From Tieghemiomyces parasiticus (Eukaryota; Kickxellomycota; Dimargaritomycetes; Dimargaritales; Dimargaritaceae): 25,162 bases of DNA. Under the pieces are notes generated by a model. It saw nothing but the letters and a program-made list of their open reading frames with translations, had not been told where the DNA came from and made no database searches. The translations under genes and the position numbers were made by a program. The DNA is taken from the NCBI GenBank assembly GCA_027575765.1, contig JANBPT010000719.1, positions 1 to 25,162 of the forward strand, read 5' to 3'. Numbering within the stretch: position 1 is the first letter of the stretch; each line of letters begins with the position of its first letter. This document shows, in pieces, positions 1-10,640 of this stretch.

Positions 1-324
1 TGGCAGGTTCAAGAGGGCGGCGAGGGACCGCTGGTAAGCTGAGGCGAGTTGGCTGGTGGGGGTTAATGCGAGAGCCAAGTATTGCTTGGCGGCGGGCGAC
101 AGGGTCAGGGCTGCGTACCGGTCGGCCGCGGTCGCTGGGCTTGACGAGTTGGCTTCCAACCAGGAGCAGCGGAGACGCCGTAGTAGCGAATTGCTCACGT
201 AGATAGTGTAAGGGGTAGGCCTTGATTGGGAGGAGGAGAAATCAGCTGGGAGCCGTGTCAAGTACGCGACACGGACCGGTAGGGCCACGCCTGGCGAGAA
301 CTTGGAACGTGCCGGCGGGGTCAT
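1..324 (-). CDS. Unknown protein, 5' part only, truncated by the left window edge
   Basis: The minus strand is open for 108 codons from an ATG at 324-322 to the window edge. An in-frame stop lies just upstream (334-336), which supports this ATG as the true start. The reading frame uses mostly C or G in third positions, as the recognised genes here do. The product begins MTPPARSKFSPGVALPVRVA, is Ala/Ser/Leu-rich and has a basic N-terminus that could be a mitochondrial targeting sequence; that is inference only. I do not recognise a family in the 108 visible residues. A possible internal donor (GTGAGC, in the codons for Val-Ser after TIY) means the true exon could be shorter. The rest of the gene lies outside the window. 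Confidence 0.5.
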   Translation of the reverse strand, partial: MTPPARSKFSPGVALPVRVAYLTRLPADFSSSQSRPTPYTIYVSNSLLRRLRCSWLEANSSSPATAADRYAALTLSPAAKQYLALALTPTSQLASAYQRSLAALLNLP

Positions 325-1632
325 ATCGTCGCCTTATTAAGTGGAGGGGGGGGGCTTTCGACACTGGAGAAGAGGCCTGCTGGTAATGCGGTTGCGCTGG
401 CGATTAAATGGAAGAAAAGGCGGTCTGATGCGTGGTACACTACGAATCGCGCGTGCGAACGGCTTAGACCTTACGAGCAGCGAATTTCGAGGATGTCGGG
501 AAGAGGAGGTCAAGCGTCGTAACCATTAGCGCGACTCATAAACGGAAATGGTTCTCTTCTGGTTAAGGACCGTCACAAGCCATGGTTATATTGACAGCTG
601 ATAGAGCAGCGTCGGGCTGGAGGAACCAGAAGCTGACCAACCAGGTACCCCAAGGCACTGTATGGGGAGTTTTCCACTGGGGTCACAGTCCTTACAAGTT
701 TCCACATAAGTCTCTGTGTGAATTTTTCATAGCCCATATTCATTCGAAGCAATGATCCATCCTCCCGGGCTACCCGGGCCGGGCAGTTGAGCTGTCTTTT
801 TGGGCAGGGCTTGAAGTCACTGAGGTTGCTAACCTGTTGAGCTCTGATAACGAGGTCATCACCATCTCCTCCGCCGTAGACGAGGGCTTACTGCTCGGCT
901 GCTACCTGGTGGCTCTAAACTAACCGAAGCCTCAGGCCACCAAAGTGACCCCCCCCCCACTGTTTGATGGAACCAATCTACTCAGACCCAACACGGTTAT
1001 TTTTTTCCTGGAACGGTTTTACTGTGTCCAACTTGATATTTCTAGCATCTACAATTTTATTTCATAATGATACGACCCGGCGCCTGAATCATATCCATTA
1101 ATCTTGGCCTAGGCTTTCGAGAAATGTGGCAACGCGGATGTCGCTATTGTATTGATCACTATCGAAGTTATAGTCAACTTTGATACCCGTCGGATCGGTA
1201 GCCATCATGCCAAATGGCGTAAAGCCACAGGTGGTGGTTATGGGTGTGGGGGCTAAAGTTAACCTGGCAAATCAATGTGAAAAAAATGTGGATGCCCTGA
1301 ACAGTGATGCGAAGCAAAGGATGGTAAAGTCGGTAACGAGATGAAGTAGAGAGGCTGGGAGAGTAGTTGAAGGCAAGGTGGGTATGGAAATGGGAAACGG
1401 CGCGCGGAGAGCGGATTGATGGCACAACGAGACATGTAAGAAGCGTACAGAAAAAAAAAGGTTGAGCGGTGAAGGTACAGGAACTTGATTATACGAGTAA
1501 AGGCATCGGGCGAGCACGAAGCAGAATAGCGACAATACATAGCAAGTGAAGGGGGATGATGGGTGAGCGGGCGGGCGGACTAGGGGATGCGGACGTTGAA
1601 ATACAGGTATGGGGCCTCTCCCCAGCGCCGCG
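325..1632. other. Intergenic stretch between the left partial gene and the BLCAP homologue
   Basis: I see no convincing gene here. It holds a G9 run (346-354), a C10 run (949-958), and a minus-strand pyrimidine-rich block (about 1240-1600) lying 3' of the BLCAP homologue. A 36-codon minus-strand ORF (1208-1098) follows that block. Its codons look plausible, but there is no family match and no supporting signal. Confidence 0.5.
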
Positions 1633-2166
1633 TTATCCGTGACTGATCGGTTGGGCGGCCAGTTGCCGCAACAGCGAAAAGTAGTAGTTAAACGGGTTGA
1701 GGTTGGACAGCTCAAGCCAGCACCGGCCGGTGCCCCAGTAGCAAGTGGATATCGACAGGCAGACGAGCAGAATGGTGCAGTAGATGCAGGGCTTGTGCTG
1801 GAAAAAATAGGAAATCAGAAATAGGAGCAGGAACGGCAGCGGGGCTGTCGGCTGTGGCAGCAGGAAGAGCGGCACGAACCATCTAGATAAGGGTTGTCAC
1901 CGTAACGGGGGAGCGTTGGGAGGGATCGAGTGTGAGGCGGAAGGCAATATCATGTGCGTAGTTAGTGACTGGTCTTCAAGCAACACGCGCAGGCGCCGTT
2001 TGCCACGGGACGTCTTGCTTGTGAATCCGCGTGGAGTTGGGAGGGGGCTTCAAACCGCCCACCACCTTCGCATTCCGCCAGAGAACCTTGCCTGTGCGGA
2101 AAGGTCATACCAAAAGCACGCGTGGGGATACAGCTGGCGAATCCCACCTTACCTGACGCACTGCAT
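1633..2166 (-). CDS. BLCAP: BLCAP/BC10 family small membrane protein (two exons)
   Basis: Exon 1 is only 14 nt (2166-2153) and encodes M-Q-C-V plus two bases. The intron is 2152-1883 (donor GTAAGG, acceptor CTAG) and exon 2 is 1882-1633. The joined frame gives 87 residues, the same length as human BLCAP. The N-terminus, MQCVRWFVPLFLLPQP, follows the animal pattern M-x-C-x-x-W-x-x-P-x-x-L-x-P-x-P. A first hydrophobic helix (about residues 5-32), then the family hallmark KPCxxC (35-40), a second hydrophobic stretch (41-52) and CYWGTGRCW (52-60) also match in order. The linker before KPC is six residues shorter than in human. The C-terminus (NLNPFNYYFSLLRQ...) differs from the animal SxxP-type tail. 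BLCAP is a conserved two-helix membrane protein; in animals it is linked to growth control and apoptosis, and its biochemical role is unsettled. Both splice sites rest on frame and homology, without transcript data. Confidence 0.88.
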
Positions 2167-3261
2167 GGTTGCAAACTGGGCGATACGGCCGGGCTGAATT
2201 GGGAGGTTACTTCGCAATGGGAGAGGGGCGGAACACAAGGGCAGCAAGGAATGGCCAGGGTCGGATGCGGGGCGTAACAGGCTCCTGCGTAGAGGGATAG
2301 GGCGGAGGATGTCGCTGGTGCAAGCAATAGATGGGAAGGGCGAGGAAGTGGGTTACGTTGGTGTGGCCTTGAGTCAAGAGAAGGAAATTCGCTGGCTTGC
2401 GTATGCGAAAGGCCAGGTTGCTTAAGCGGGGCTATAAAGAGAACAAGCGGACTCAGATAGTGTTCAATTGATCCGGAGAAGGTAAGCTGAGGACGCCATG
2501 CGCCGAGAGGCGAATGCGTGGTAGGAAAGTGAGGTACTGCCGTGGGGGGTTGTTGAACGCTGAAAATAACGTGGTGAGGCAGGCATACGAGGCGTGCGAC
2601 ATTGTGAAGGCTTTGGAGTGTCCGTGGCCCCCCCCCGTCTTTTTTATTTATTTCATTGACTGAGGGCGCTTCCTCTGCCCTCTCTCTCCGTTTCTGTTGG
2701 CTTCACTTTGACAATCGCAGGGGGGAAAGAATGAGGATTTACGCCCGCCCCTGTTAGCGCGCTGCAGTTGGACCTTCTTGAACTGATGCCTCTCTGCCGC
2801 CATCATCGGTGCGGTAGTTGGACACTGGTGGATAAGCCAGGCTTACCCTTCGGCTGGCATTGTTATAGCCTCTAGCAGCTCGTGATTCCACCCAGCGACG
2901 GGGCTGATCAATCCGTGCGTCAGAGTTTGGCGATGGCGGGTCGACGGGCGGGAGTGCCAGGAGATCATTAATGGCGTTTAGATTATAGGGATAGTGTTAC
3001 AGATCATTTTAATGGTAGTGGGGGAGAAAGAGGGTGAGAGAGAGAAAGTAAAAGAAAAACGAAGGTATAGGGTGGACTCGGCAATGAAGGTTAGCCGTCA
3101 GCGCTGACCAGATTCCAACACTGACGCGTAGGAAAGCAAATACAAAGCTGGTGTAATTTTTAGAAGTTGGGCGGAAGGGCACAGAGGTGGCATGGAACCG
3201 AACTGGGTGGGCCTAGATGGCCTACAGACTAAGGGGATATGGAATGGGTAAGAAAAGCATA
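2167..3261. other. Intergenic stretch upstream of the BLCAP homologue
   Basis: No supported gene. The plus strand is purine-rich to about 2620, then a C9 run (2628-2636) and a T-rich stretch follow. An isolated plus-strand TATAAA (2433-2438) and a donor-like GTAAGC (2482-2487) have no ORF behind them. On the minus strand, a long pyrimidine tract (3063-3019) precedes a short open stretch (about 2990-2870) that ends at a donor-like AGG|GTAAGC. I could not assemble a gene from it. Confidence 0.4.
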
Positions 3262-3879
3262 CTAGAGCAGAGAACCACGGAGGGCCAGGAGGGCCGAGGC
3301 CGCCACAAGGGCCACCATGCCGGTGGATACAGGAAGGTTACCGGTGGCAGCGCCGGTGTTATCCTCCTCGGTGGCGGATGCCGTGGCGGTGGGACGACTC
3401 ATGGAGGCCTTAGTGGACGAGACGGTGGCGGTCGACACGCTCGATTTGGTTGACGATGTGGAGGTGGCGGTCGAAGTCGAGGGGGATGTTTCCACACTGG
3501 AAGAGGTGACGGTCAAGATGGACGTAGACGTCGCGGCGGAAAGGGGTTCCGACGTCTGGGTGACGGTGGCCGCCGATTGCGTCTCGGACGTAAGGGTGTT
3601 AAGGTTGGTTCCAGAGGGCGAGGCGGTATCGGGGACGGAGGGGGTCGGTACGGTGGTCTGGAATTCGGGGATGGCCGAGGTGGCCGTGGCCAGATCCGCA
3701 GGTAGGGCACTGCTCAGGATACTGGCAACGGCGGCGGGTAGGCCCGACGCGGCCGGAGGCTGAAGGGTGGACACGAGACTGGCAATTTCCGAGGGCAGGT
3801 CGACCTGGGCGGAAGTGGTGGACAATGCCGCCAGCGAGGCGGTCAGTGCCAGGAGTGCGGAGGAGGAGGGGGCGAACAT
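3262..3879 (-). CDS. Ser/Thr-rich GPI-anchored cell-surface protein
   Basis: Starting at the ATG at 3879-3877, the 205-residue product has a typical signal peptide (MFAPSSSALLALTASLAALS..., cleavage near residue 24). A helical-looking segment (about 26-72) follows, then a long Ser/Thr/Ala/Val-rich region (75-170) likely to be heavily O-glycosylated. The C-terminus has a small-residue site (about N174-G180) followed by a hydrophobic tail (187-200, ALVAASALLAL), which is the GPI-anchor addition pattern. This architecture is known for fungal wall and plasma-membrane proteins. No enzyme domain is visible. An upstream in-frame ATG (4032-4030) would add 51 residues and bury the signal peptide, so I chose the internal ATG. 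The gene has one exon and a TATA-like box at 4078-4071. Reverse-frame ORFs over it are shadows of the repetitive codons. Confidence 0.82.
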   Translation of the reverse strand: MFAPSSSALLALTASLAALSTTSAQVDLPSEIASLVSTLQPPAASGLPAAVASILSSALPADLATATSAIPEFQTTVPTPSVPDTASPSGTNLNTLTSETQSAATVTQTSEPLSAATSTSILTVTSSSVETSPSTSTATSTSSTKSSVSTATVSSTKASMSRPTATASATEEDNTGAATGNLPVSTGMVALVAASALLALRGSLL

Positions 3880-6765
3880 TATAGGATAGAGGATTAGGGT
3901 AAGGAGGATGGCGCTTGACCACAAGAATTGGCCGAGAGAAGCAAGAGACGCGGGGGACCTGTTAAGAAACGAATTATAGGCGGGGGTTCGGATAAACGAG
4001 GGTGCGTGGGTGGAGAAGGTTGGTGACTGCAATATTCCGGATGATCAGCGTGCGGTCAGGAGTCCAGACTTATATATCCGCCGTCAGACCCCGGCCCGGC
4101 CCCGATCCACACTGTTTCCCCCGCCGCCGCCTAGGAGGAGGGAGGGGCGGGGTCGCGGATCGGCGGCGCTTGCCCGCCACAACGAAGGGTTTGGAAGAAG
4201 GAGAGATACGGTAGCATGGCCAGGGTAAGCGTGCGGGCACAGGCTCTGAGGGGGGTCCCATTAGACTCGCTGCATCAGGCTATTCATTAGGTTCTCGCCG
4301 AAATCCGCAGCGGACCTCCTTCTGCCAATGAGAGAATTCGCTGCAGTCCCTCCCCCCCTGCTCCACTGACTAATATTGGTCCACTCTGCGCGCAACGCCA
4401 AGCCCGCGCGGTCATACCCAAAAATAGTCCTCTAACGGCTAACGGACGAATGGACCGTGCCGCCATTGTCCCCGGCCGCCTTATAATTCCACACCGAAGG
4501 GCTTGGCCAACGTCACCGGGAGGCGGGAGGTTCGTGTCAAAGGGTACCCGTCGGGCCCCTGATTTGACCAGGGGACGTGATCTCTTGGGGATGAGGGCCG
4601 GGGTTCGCCATGGGACCTCGCTTTCGGGTGGCGAAGAGCCCATCTGACGGATATCGGGGGCAGACGAGCTGTGCGGAGCGCCTAGTGACGATTCTATTAC
4701 TCTGCACTTTCAATGGCCCTGATGCGGCAGAATATTGGATAGGTTGTAGACTCCATTATGCGGCTCACGCATTACTGGCGATACTGGTAAAGAATGAGAG
4801 TGGTCAAAAATAAAATAGCCCGTTCCGGCTTGGCCTTCTGACCGACGTGTTCCTTATCACCTAAGCCTATCTTTTGCCGACCACCTTCCCCCCTTCCTTC
4901 AACTTCCCCCCCCCTCTCTCTCCCCTCACTATGCCGGCATTTTATCACCCGTTCATTACTCAAGTAACCTCCTTAGGCCCCGCAGAAGCCTGCAGGTTGC
5001 CATCCAGGTCATTCCGCAAACCCACAACTGCATAATAATACCTGTTGGCCCCCTGTAATTATCTGCGCCATCCGCGATAGTCCGCCCCAAATGCAGCAAC
5101 GACGGACCAGATACACCGGCAGTTACAGCCCCTGCCCTCCGTATTTCATCCCCATGGTGCTCTAGGTCGGGGGTAGCGCCGTCGTCGTCGCGCCAGTTAT
5201 GCAGCGACAGCTGTCAATTTGAAAAAGACTAGCCGAGAGAGTGTGCACATACATCCCCCACCTAGATTATCGGTCGGCAAATCAGCACCCTCTGTCATCG
5301 GTAATCGCTCTGACCGGGGCTAGGGATGGGGTCCGACTGTTCGCCCAGGTGAACATTAAGCGATGGGCCAGTCAGGAGGCAGTATTGAACGGTCCCCAGC
5401 CAGCTTTTTATGTGCCTCAGCTCTGCTGGCCCTCCCAATGCTTGCAGAAGGGCCAGTCGATATCGTTCGGTTACTAGAAATATGCGAATGACGCCCATCA
5501 ATGCCATGACTGCCGATCCTGATTGGCATGACGGCAGACAGGTTGAATAAGCGACATGTTACTTTGATATTGGGGAGGCGCTCTTCCGGGCCATCCATAA
5601 TTTTTCCTTATCGACCGTCCAGGGCCTCAACGTGTCGAACTCTAAAAAAAAGAAGATGATCTAAGAGGCTTCAAATCTACCTACCTACGGATCACAGTAT
5701 GGTAGATCAGGGTCACGCCTTGAAGCCGAGGGAGGAAAGGAGAAGGCAGGCCTGTCGTCTGAGTTGTCAAGTGGAGTACTGCCTCCTGGCGATATTGGCG
5801 AGCCCGGAAGAAAACACATACACACACATGTGGAATTGGCAGGCCTACACCTGAGGGCTAGAACGTACAGTTCCACGATATGCCCCCAGACCTGAACCCG
5901 TCCACCAGGGCCACATCCCTAGGACCAGCAAGTAGCGCACCAGTGCGTCCCAAAGCGAGCTTACCGTACCGCTTCACAGCACTTATTGCTATCTGTCCCA
6001 CCATCATTTCGTACAGGGGGAAGGGAGATATTGACCCCACTATCCCCCTCAGCAGCTGCCCTCCCCCTCCCGTTCCAGCCGTTCTGACTAACGCGGATCG
6101 ATGCGGCAGCGCCACGTCGCTTCCCCGTGCCAACGCTGAACCCCAACCGCAGCTAGCTCAATCTAAAGTTGACGGTGAAGGAGCACCCACCACTCGCTTC
6201 TCACCTTTTATCCACCAATGGTAAGTAAAATAACAACGGCACCATTTGCTATTCTCTTGTCATACAAATCAGGTACTACCGGGGGGGGGGCCTGGGTATG
6301 GTTTATTTTGCAACAGTGATCCAAACAGCCGCTCGTATTGGTGTAAACATGGAACGGGCAGGGTATACTACCTGGCCCGTTGGGCCTAGGTATCAACAGT
6401 CGCAGTCATTTGGTGAATCACCATCAATAGAGGGAAGACATGGCCGAATACAAGATGTGGTCGGTTTGGCTAGTCTCGTATCGGTTCAGGGGGCGTCTGG
6501 CCCGGCATGGTTAATATAATAAAAAAAGGGGGGGCATTGTAAGGTCCAGAATGGCTGCTGCAGCCTACATACGACCAGATTTGTTGGCCAGGTCAGTCTT
6601 AACTTCCAGTCCCCTCCTTGACCCCCTGCACTCACCTAATGAAGAGGGGTGGTATGCAAGGCGTTGCGCAGCAATGAATGTGACGCACGTCAGGATATTG
6701 AGGACCACTGTGTAGGCCTGATGCTGCCACGTTTCAGGTACCCGGGCCGGGCGTTGGACGACAGG
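3880..6765. other. Long intergenic stretch (2.9 kb) between the GPI protein and the LARP7-type gene
   Basis: Apart from the promoter near 4075 I found no gene I can support. Contents include a GC-rich block (4080-4620) with overlapping open frames on both strands, a pyrimidine-rich run with C9 (4906-4914), and a G10 run (6281-6290). At 5858-6224 two opposing frames are open (114 codons plus, 91 codons minus). The plus frame ends at a GTAAGT (about 6221), which could be a donor, but neither protein resembles anything I know. Confidence 0.4.
4071..4078 (-). promoter_or_regulatory. TATA-like box of the GPI-anchored protein gene
   Basis: The minus strand reads TATATAAG, 199 nt from its 5' end to the chosen ATG at 3879. 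That would put the transcription start near 4045 and give a 5' leader of about 165 nt. Confidence 0.5.
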
Positions 6766-8045
6766 TCAGTCTTCGGGTTCCTCGAACCGGGTGTGCTGGC
6801 GGTTCACGGCGGCAGTGGCGGTGGGACCGGAAGACTGTAGATCCGCCTCGGAATCTCCCTGCTGCGAACCCACCCCGTCGGACGTCCCATCCGTCTGCCG
6901 CGCCTGATTCTGCCACAACTGCCGCACCCCATGCCAATAGTTAATCTCCTCCTTCCCTTGCAACACCTTGGTCCGAATAAACGCCCGTCCAGCTTCAACT
7001 GATTCTTCGGGGGGCACCTCCGTTGTCTGTGCAGGCTGTCCATTCACCGGTCCGTGCACCTCGCCCTCCGGCGCGAGGTCACCGGCCAGTCGCGCCGTGT
7101 GAACCATCCGCGGGTGCTGCGCAAAGTACGCCACGCAGCGTGCGGCATCGTTCGGCTGCGCGTACCGCACATAACCGGCCAAACGGCCGTGGCTATTGTC
7201 GACGTATTGAACATCACCGAAGGCACCGAAGAGCGCGGCGAGGTCGGTTTTAGTACAGGCCGGATCGGCGCCGTGGTATCGGACAATGGTGCCCTCAGTG
7301 AAAGTGATCGGTTTGGCCGACCGCCGGAGTTGATCGTCCACCCGAGATTGGCACGTTTTGATGTTGGCCTTGTACTCATCGCGTAGTTCGCACCACCGCC
7401 GTCTGCAAATGTTTTAGGGTGGTCAAAGAAGGAAGATGGGAGTAAGCAGAGGGGCAGTGTGTATGCTTCTGTGATTTCTCTAGGAGTATATATATATACA
7501 TATAAAAGAACCGGGTGAAGGTTATAATGACATGACTGGCAGGCTAGTCCGATAATAGGTTGTCAGCAGAGCCAGTGTGAGCAGGAGTACTCTGATGATA
7601 TGGTAGTTACTTACTTGGTTATGACACGCAGGCCAAGACGTCGCGCGTTGGGTGCCAAGTCTGATCCCATCGGTGGTAGAGTGATAGTATCATGGGGGTC
7701 TGGATGGCAATTCAGCCGCCGGACGGCCTCGTGCGCCCCGGCAACGTGACTAAATCGGATAAAGGCGAAGCCCAGGAAGTGGCCGCGTGGGTCCCGTTGG
7801 ATGGCCACGTACTCGACGGGTCCGCAGGGCTCGAAGAGTTCCCGAATAGCCCTGACTGACGTGTATGGCGGGCGGAGGGTTTCCTGAGGTGTACTTGTGC
7901 TTAGGTTAGATAAGAGTAACAAAGTTAAACGTTTGCAGGCTGATAAAGGTGTCTGATTCGGCTACCTTACTGCACCGTGGCATTCAGGTCGGGGACTACT
8001 TACAACGTACACGGACCGTGCGTCAATCTCGCCTACTTCCGTCAT
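6766..8045 (-). CDS. LARP7: LARP7-family RNA-binding protein without a visible La motif (three exons)
   Basis: The exons are 8045-8004, 7883-7615 and 7402-6766. The introns are 8003-7884 (120 nt, phase 0, GTAAGT) and 7614-7403 (212 nt, phase 2, GTAAGT...CAG). The spliced product is 315 residues. RRM1 covers about residues 10-75, with RNP2 near SVYVETL and RNP1 as HFLGFAFIRF (49-58). The conserved La-family linker follows (RRWCELRDEY, 105-114). The C-terminal xRRM (about 138-265) carries the RNP3-type Y-V-D (170-172) and an extended helix EEINYWHGVRQLW (about 255-267). The protein ends with HTRFEEPED, like the HIRFSEYD tail of human LARP7. LARP7, p65 and Pof8 proteins bind 7SK or telomerase RNA through the xRRM. 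The usual N-terminal La motif is absent: translation starts 10 residues before RNP2, and no La-like ORF lies upstream before the divergent OTU gene. Confidence 0.88.
7487..7498. repeat. (TA)6 microsatellite inside LARP7-type intron 2
   Basis: Six TA units followed by a second short TA-rich block. It lies within the 212-nt intron, so it does not affect the reading frame. Confidence 0.8.
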
Positions 8046-8621
8046 GGCTCTTGGAAGGCGGGTAGGATGGGTGTAGAAATGGGGTGGTGAAATGACCGTA
8101 CGTTGGTGCTTGGAGAAATGCAACGTCAGCGGAACTGGAGTGGCAGTACGCGACCAACGGGTATTGCCGAGAATCCAGGGAGGGGAGGGGGGACGAACCA
8201 ACGGCGAGCAATCCGGGTGGCCGGGTATACCTAATAGGATAAGACGCTAGCCAAGGAGACGTTGCCCTTAACCACGGATTCTGCAAATGGGGATACCCGC
8301 AAACCAACCGTGGTGTGCCAGTGAGTGCACGTCACTACTACTTAGTCCATATGCTAGGAATGAACTCTATCTATCCGCATCCCTCTCTTACCATCGCTCG
8401 CCACTGTGGCCCTCCCCCGCTTCTCTTGGCCTACTTTTTCCCTCTGTATGCCTCTGCAAAACCTAAAGCGCCTTCTATCCCCACTCGTTTCCTCACCGAG
8501 ATTCTCTGTTCCTTCACGCCACCTGACTTACGTATTGCAAATCCAAGTGCCCACAGCAACTACCCTACCTTAGTTTTCGTTGCTACCAATCAGCCACCAA
8601 AAATCTGTCACACAACTCGTC
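8046..8621. promoter_or_regulatory. Divergent intergenic promoter region between the LARP7-type and OTU genes
   Basis: These 576 bp separate two divergent start codons. The sequence next to the OTU gene (about 8340-8570) is pyrimidine-rich on the plus strand, and the LARP7 side is pyrimidine-rich on the minus strand, as leaders often are in this window. I saw no TATA box for either gene. Confidence 0.5.
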
Positions 8622-9980
8622 ATGTCCGTTGGTACATCCCCGCCGCTGCCGCGGGCTTCCGCTGAGGCCTCCGTTCCCATCCCAGTAACTACTGCCGAGC
8701 CACCGGTCGAGACCCTCGAAGAGGTGACGGCACGGCACCGTAAAGAGAACCGCGAACTCGTTGCGACGATAACCCGACTTAAAAAGGAGGCTAAGGAGAA
8801 CAAGAAGCGAAAGAAGGAGATTCTTGAGGGTATTGCCATCCTGGAGAAGGAACAGGTCGAACGCCACGCCCTAGAATTGGCCAGCGCAACCACTAAGCCG
8901 ACGGCCGAGGACCTGGCTGCCGTAGACCAGTCGTTCCAGAAACTGACGACCAGCGACAGTCCGGCAACCCCCGAGTCCGATTCAGGCGGTCGGAAAGTCA
9001 ACAAGAACCAGCGGCGGTTGGTGAGTGAACGATGGGGTGGACGTGTTGGAAGGAGTGTAACGCTGCTGCGGAGCCTGAGAGGGGCAATTTGCTCGATTGG
9101 ACCTATCGTTAACCACCTACTCATCCCATTTTTCTCCCCAATCCTTCCACCACCTTCCCATGTTTCTCCTTGCCATTTTTCCAGGAACGCCGCAAAGCCA
9201 AGATGGAACAAATTCAGAAGGAAGCCGAAGCTGAAGCATCTAACCAGGTCGATATGGGTGAAGTGGAACGCAACGCCATCACCGACCTACTCAAGATTAA
9301 CAAGCTTACCATGAAGGAGGTGGAATCCGATGGTCACTGCCTTTTCCGGTCCTTCGCGGATCAACTACGCGAATATCACAACGTCAACACCAACTATCAA
9401 ATCCTGCGTCGTGAGGCCGCGGACTACATGGCGGCCCATCGGGATGATTTCATTCCGTTCCTGGTCAACGAGCACGGCGAAATATTATCGGAGGATGAGT
9501 TTAGGCGCTACTGTCATGATTTAGTCCACACGTCGGTGTGGGGTGGTGAACCTGAGATTCTGGCCCTCGCACATGTTCATAAGTTGCCCGTACATATCAT
9601 CCAGATGGGATCGCCGACCCTGCGTATTGCTGAGGAGTACCAGTCGCCCGACCCGATACGGTTATCGTAAGTTTGATGGATTACTAAGTGATGCTAAAAA
9701 TCCTGGTCCCAAAGCTATTGCCTTGGCCTGTCAGCCCTTCTTTTTTTTGGGGGAAGAGAGGACATAGGAACCACTGGATAGCGAGCTTACGGGTGAACTT
9801 ACTATACGATTGCGCGCCTTTCGTCCCAGCTAATTAACGATCTGTACCTAACCCTCATTGCCACTTATCCCCCCTCCACACGCCTCCCCCCTAATTAATA
9901 GTTTCCACCGATATGCCTACGGACTTGGTAACCACTATAACTCATTGCGCAAAAAACTCTTACGCCACGCGACGCCGTAG
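8622..9980 (+). CDS. OTUD6B: OTU-domain deubiquitinase, OTUD6 type (three exons)
   Basis: The exons are 8622-9020, 9185-9666 and 9902-9980. The introns are 9021-9184 (phase 0, GTGAGT...CCAG) and 9667-9901 (phase 2, GTAAGT...ATAG). The product is 319 residues, close to OTUD6B and yeast Otu2. A Lys/Glu-rich coiled coil (about 32-87) and a second charged segment (131-155) precede the OTU domain (about 170-310). The catalytic motif ESDGHCLFRS has Asp182 and Cys185. The last exon supplies FHRYAYGLGNHYNS with catalytic His305 and Asn307, so all triad positions are present. The family cleaves ubiquitin chains, and OTUD6/Otu2 acts on ribosome- and translation-linked ubiquitin. A possible polyadenylation signal (AATAAA) lies at 10257-10262. 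Identification rests on motif order and length. Which OTUD6 paralogue it matches best was not tested. Confidence 0.93.
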
Positions 9981-10640
9981 ATCGCAAGCATGGATAGACA
10001 GTTCTACATGGTACCAAACAAGAACCATTTCCCAGCGCTGTCACGGCAATTTACCGAGAGTTTCACCGATCTGGTCTTCGGAAAATGACGCGCAGTGCCT
10101 TTTTTTTTTGTAAGCAACAACTTCTGTACCATTTCACCGGGGGTTTCAGCTTGGTAACGGGACGGTTATGCCGTTTCGTAATGGAGGCTAGACAATATTG
10201 CATCAGGTACCGGTCGTATATGGCACCTTGGCGGTGGATACGACGGCATGGGCGACAATAAATCCACTACAAGAGATATAAATCCCCTGAAAATAACGCG
10301 CCTACTAACACAGATGTACGTTCCGTCATCATATATAATATCACTTAGTTTAGTATAGCTGGGAACAAGCCCATGCTACCACCCTGTGCAGCTTTGTTGC
10401 CATGTCTAGCTCTTCCTATAAGTCGCTACCACCGACGACTCGGGGGGGGGTTCCCTCAACGTCTTCCAATGTTGGAAGCATCTACTGGTCGTAATGTTGA
10501 TGACCTCCGCCCACATCGAGCCAACACAGCGAACAGATTGCCTGTGCGGTGTTCTAATTCAACCACATTCGTTCCCGTCGTGGCAACCGGTACAGCGCAC
10601 TGCACCCCAGTTTAAAATGTTTTCTTATTCGGATGTATAG

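Noticed and set aside
1098..1208. 36-codon minus-strand ORF after a pyrimidine-rich stretch
   Set aside because: Too short, with no homologue or splice signals to support it.
1272..1715. 147-codon minus-strand ORF overlapping the BLCAP homologue
   Set aside because: Low-complexity Pro/Ser/Phe-rich frame that overlaps BLCAP exon 2 in another frame; no recognisable content.
3317..3763. 148-codon plus-strand ORF rich in Val, Asp and Glu
   Set aside because: It is the antisense shadow of the Ser/Thr-rich GPI protein; the minus frame has a signal peptide and a GPI signal.
4287..4647. Overlapping GC-rich ORFs on both strands
   Set aside because: Open frames are expected by chance in GC-rich DNA, and the products resemble nothing known.
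5858..6224. Opposing ORFs of 114 (plus) and 91 (minus) codons
   Set aside because: Neither has a recognisable domain, signal peptide or clear splice partner, so I cannot tell which strand, if any, is coding.
8570..9211. 213-codon minus-strand ORF
   Set aside because: Antisense shadow of OTU exon 1 and intron 1.
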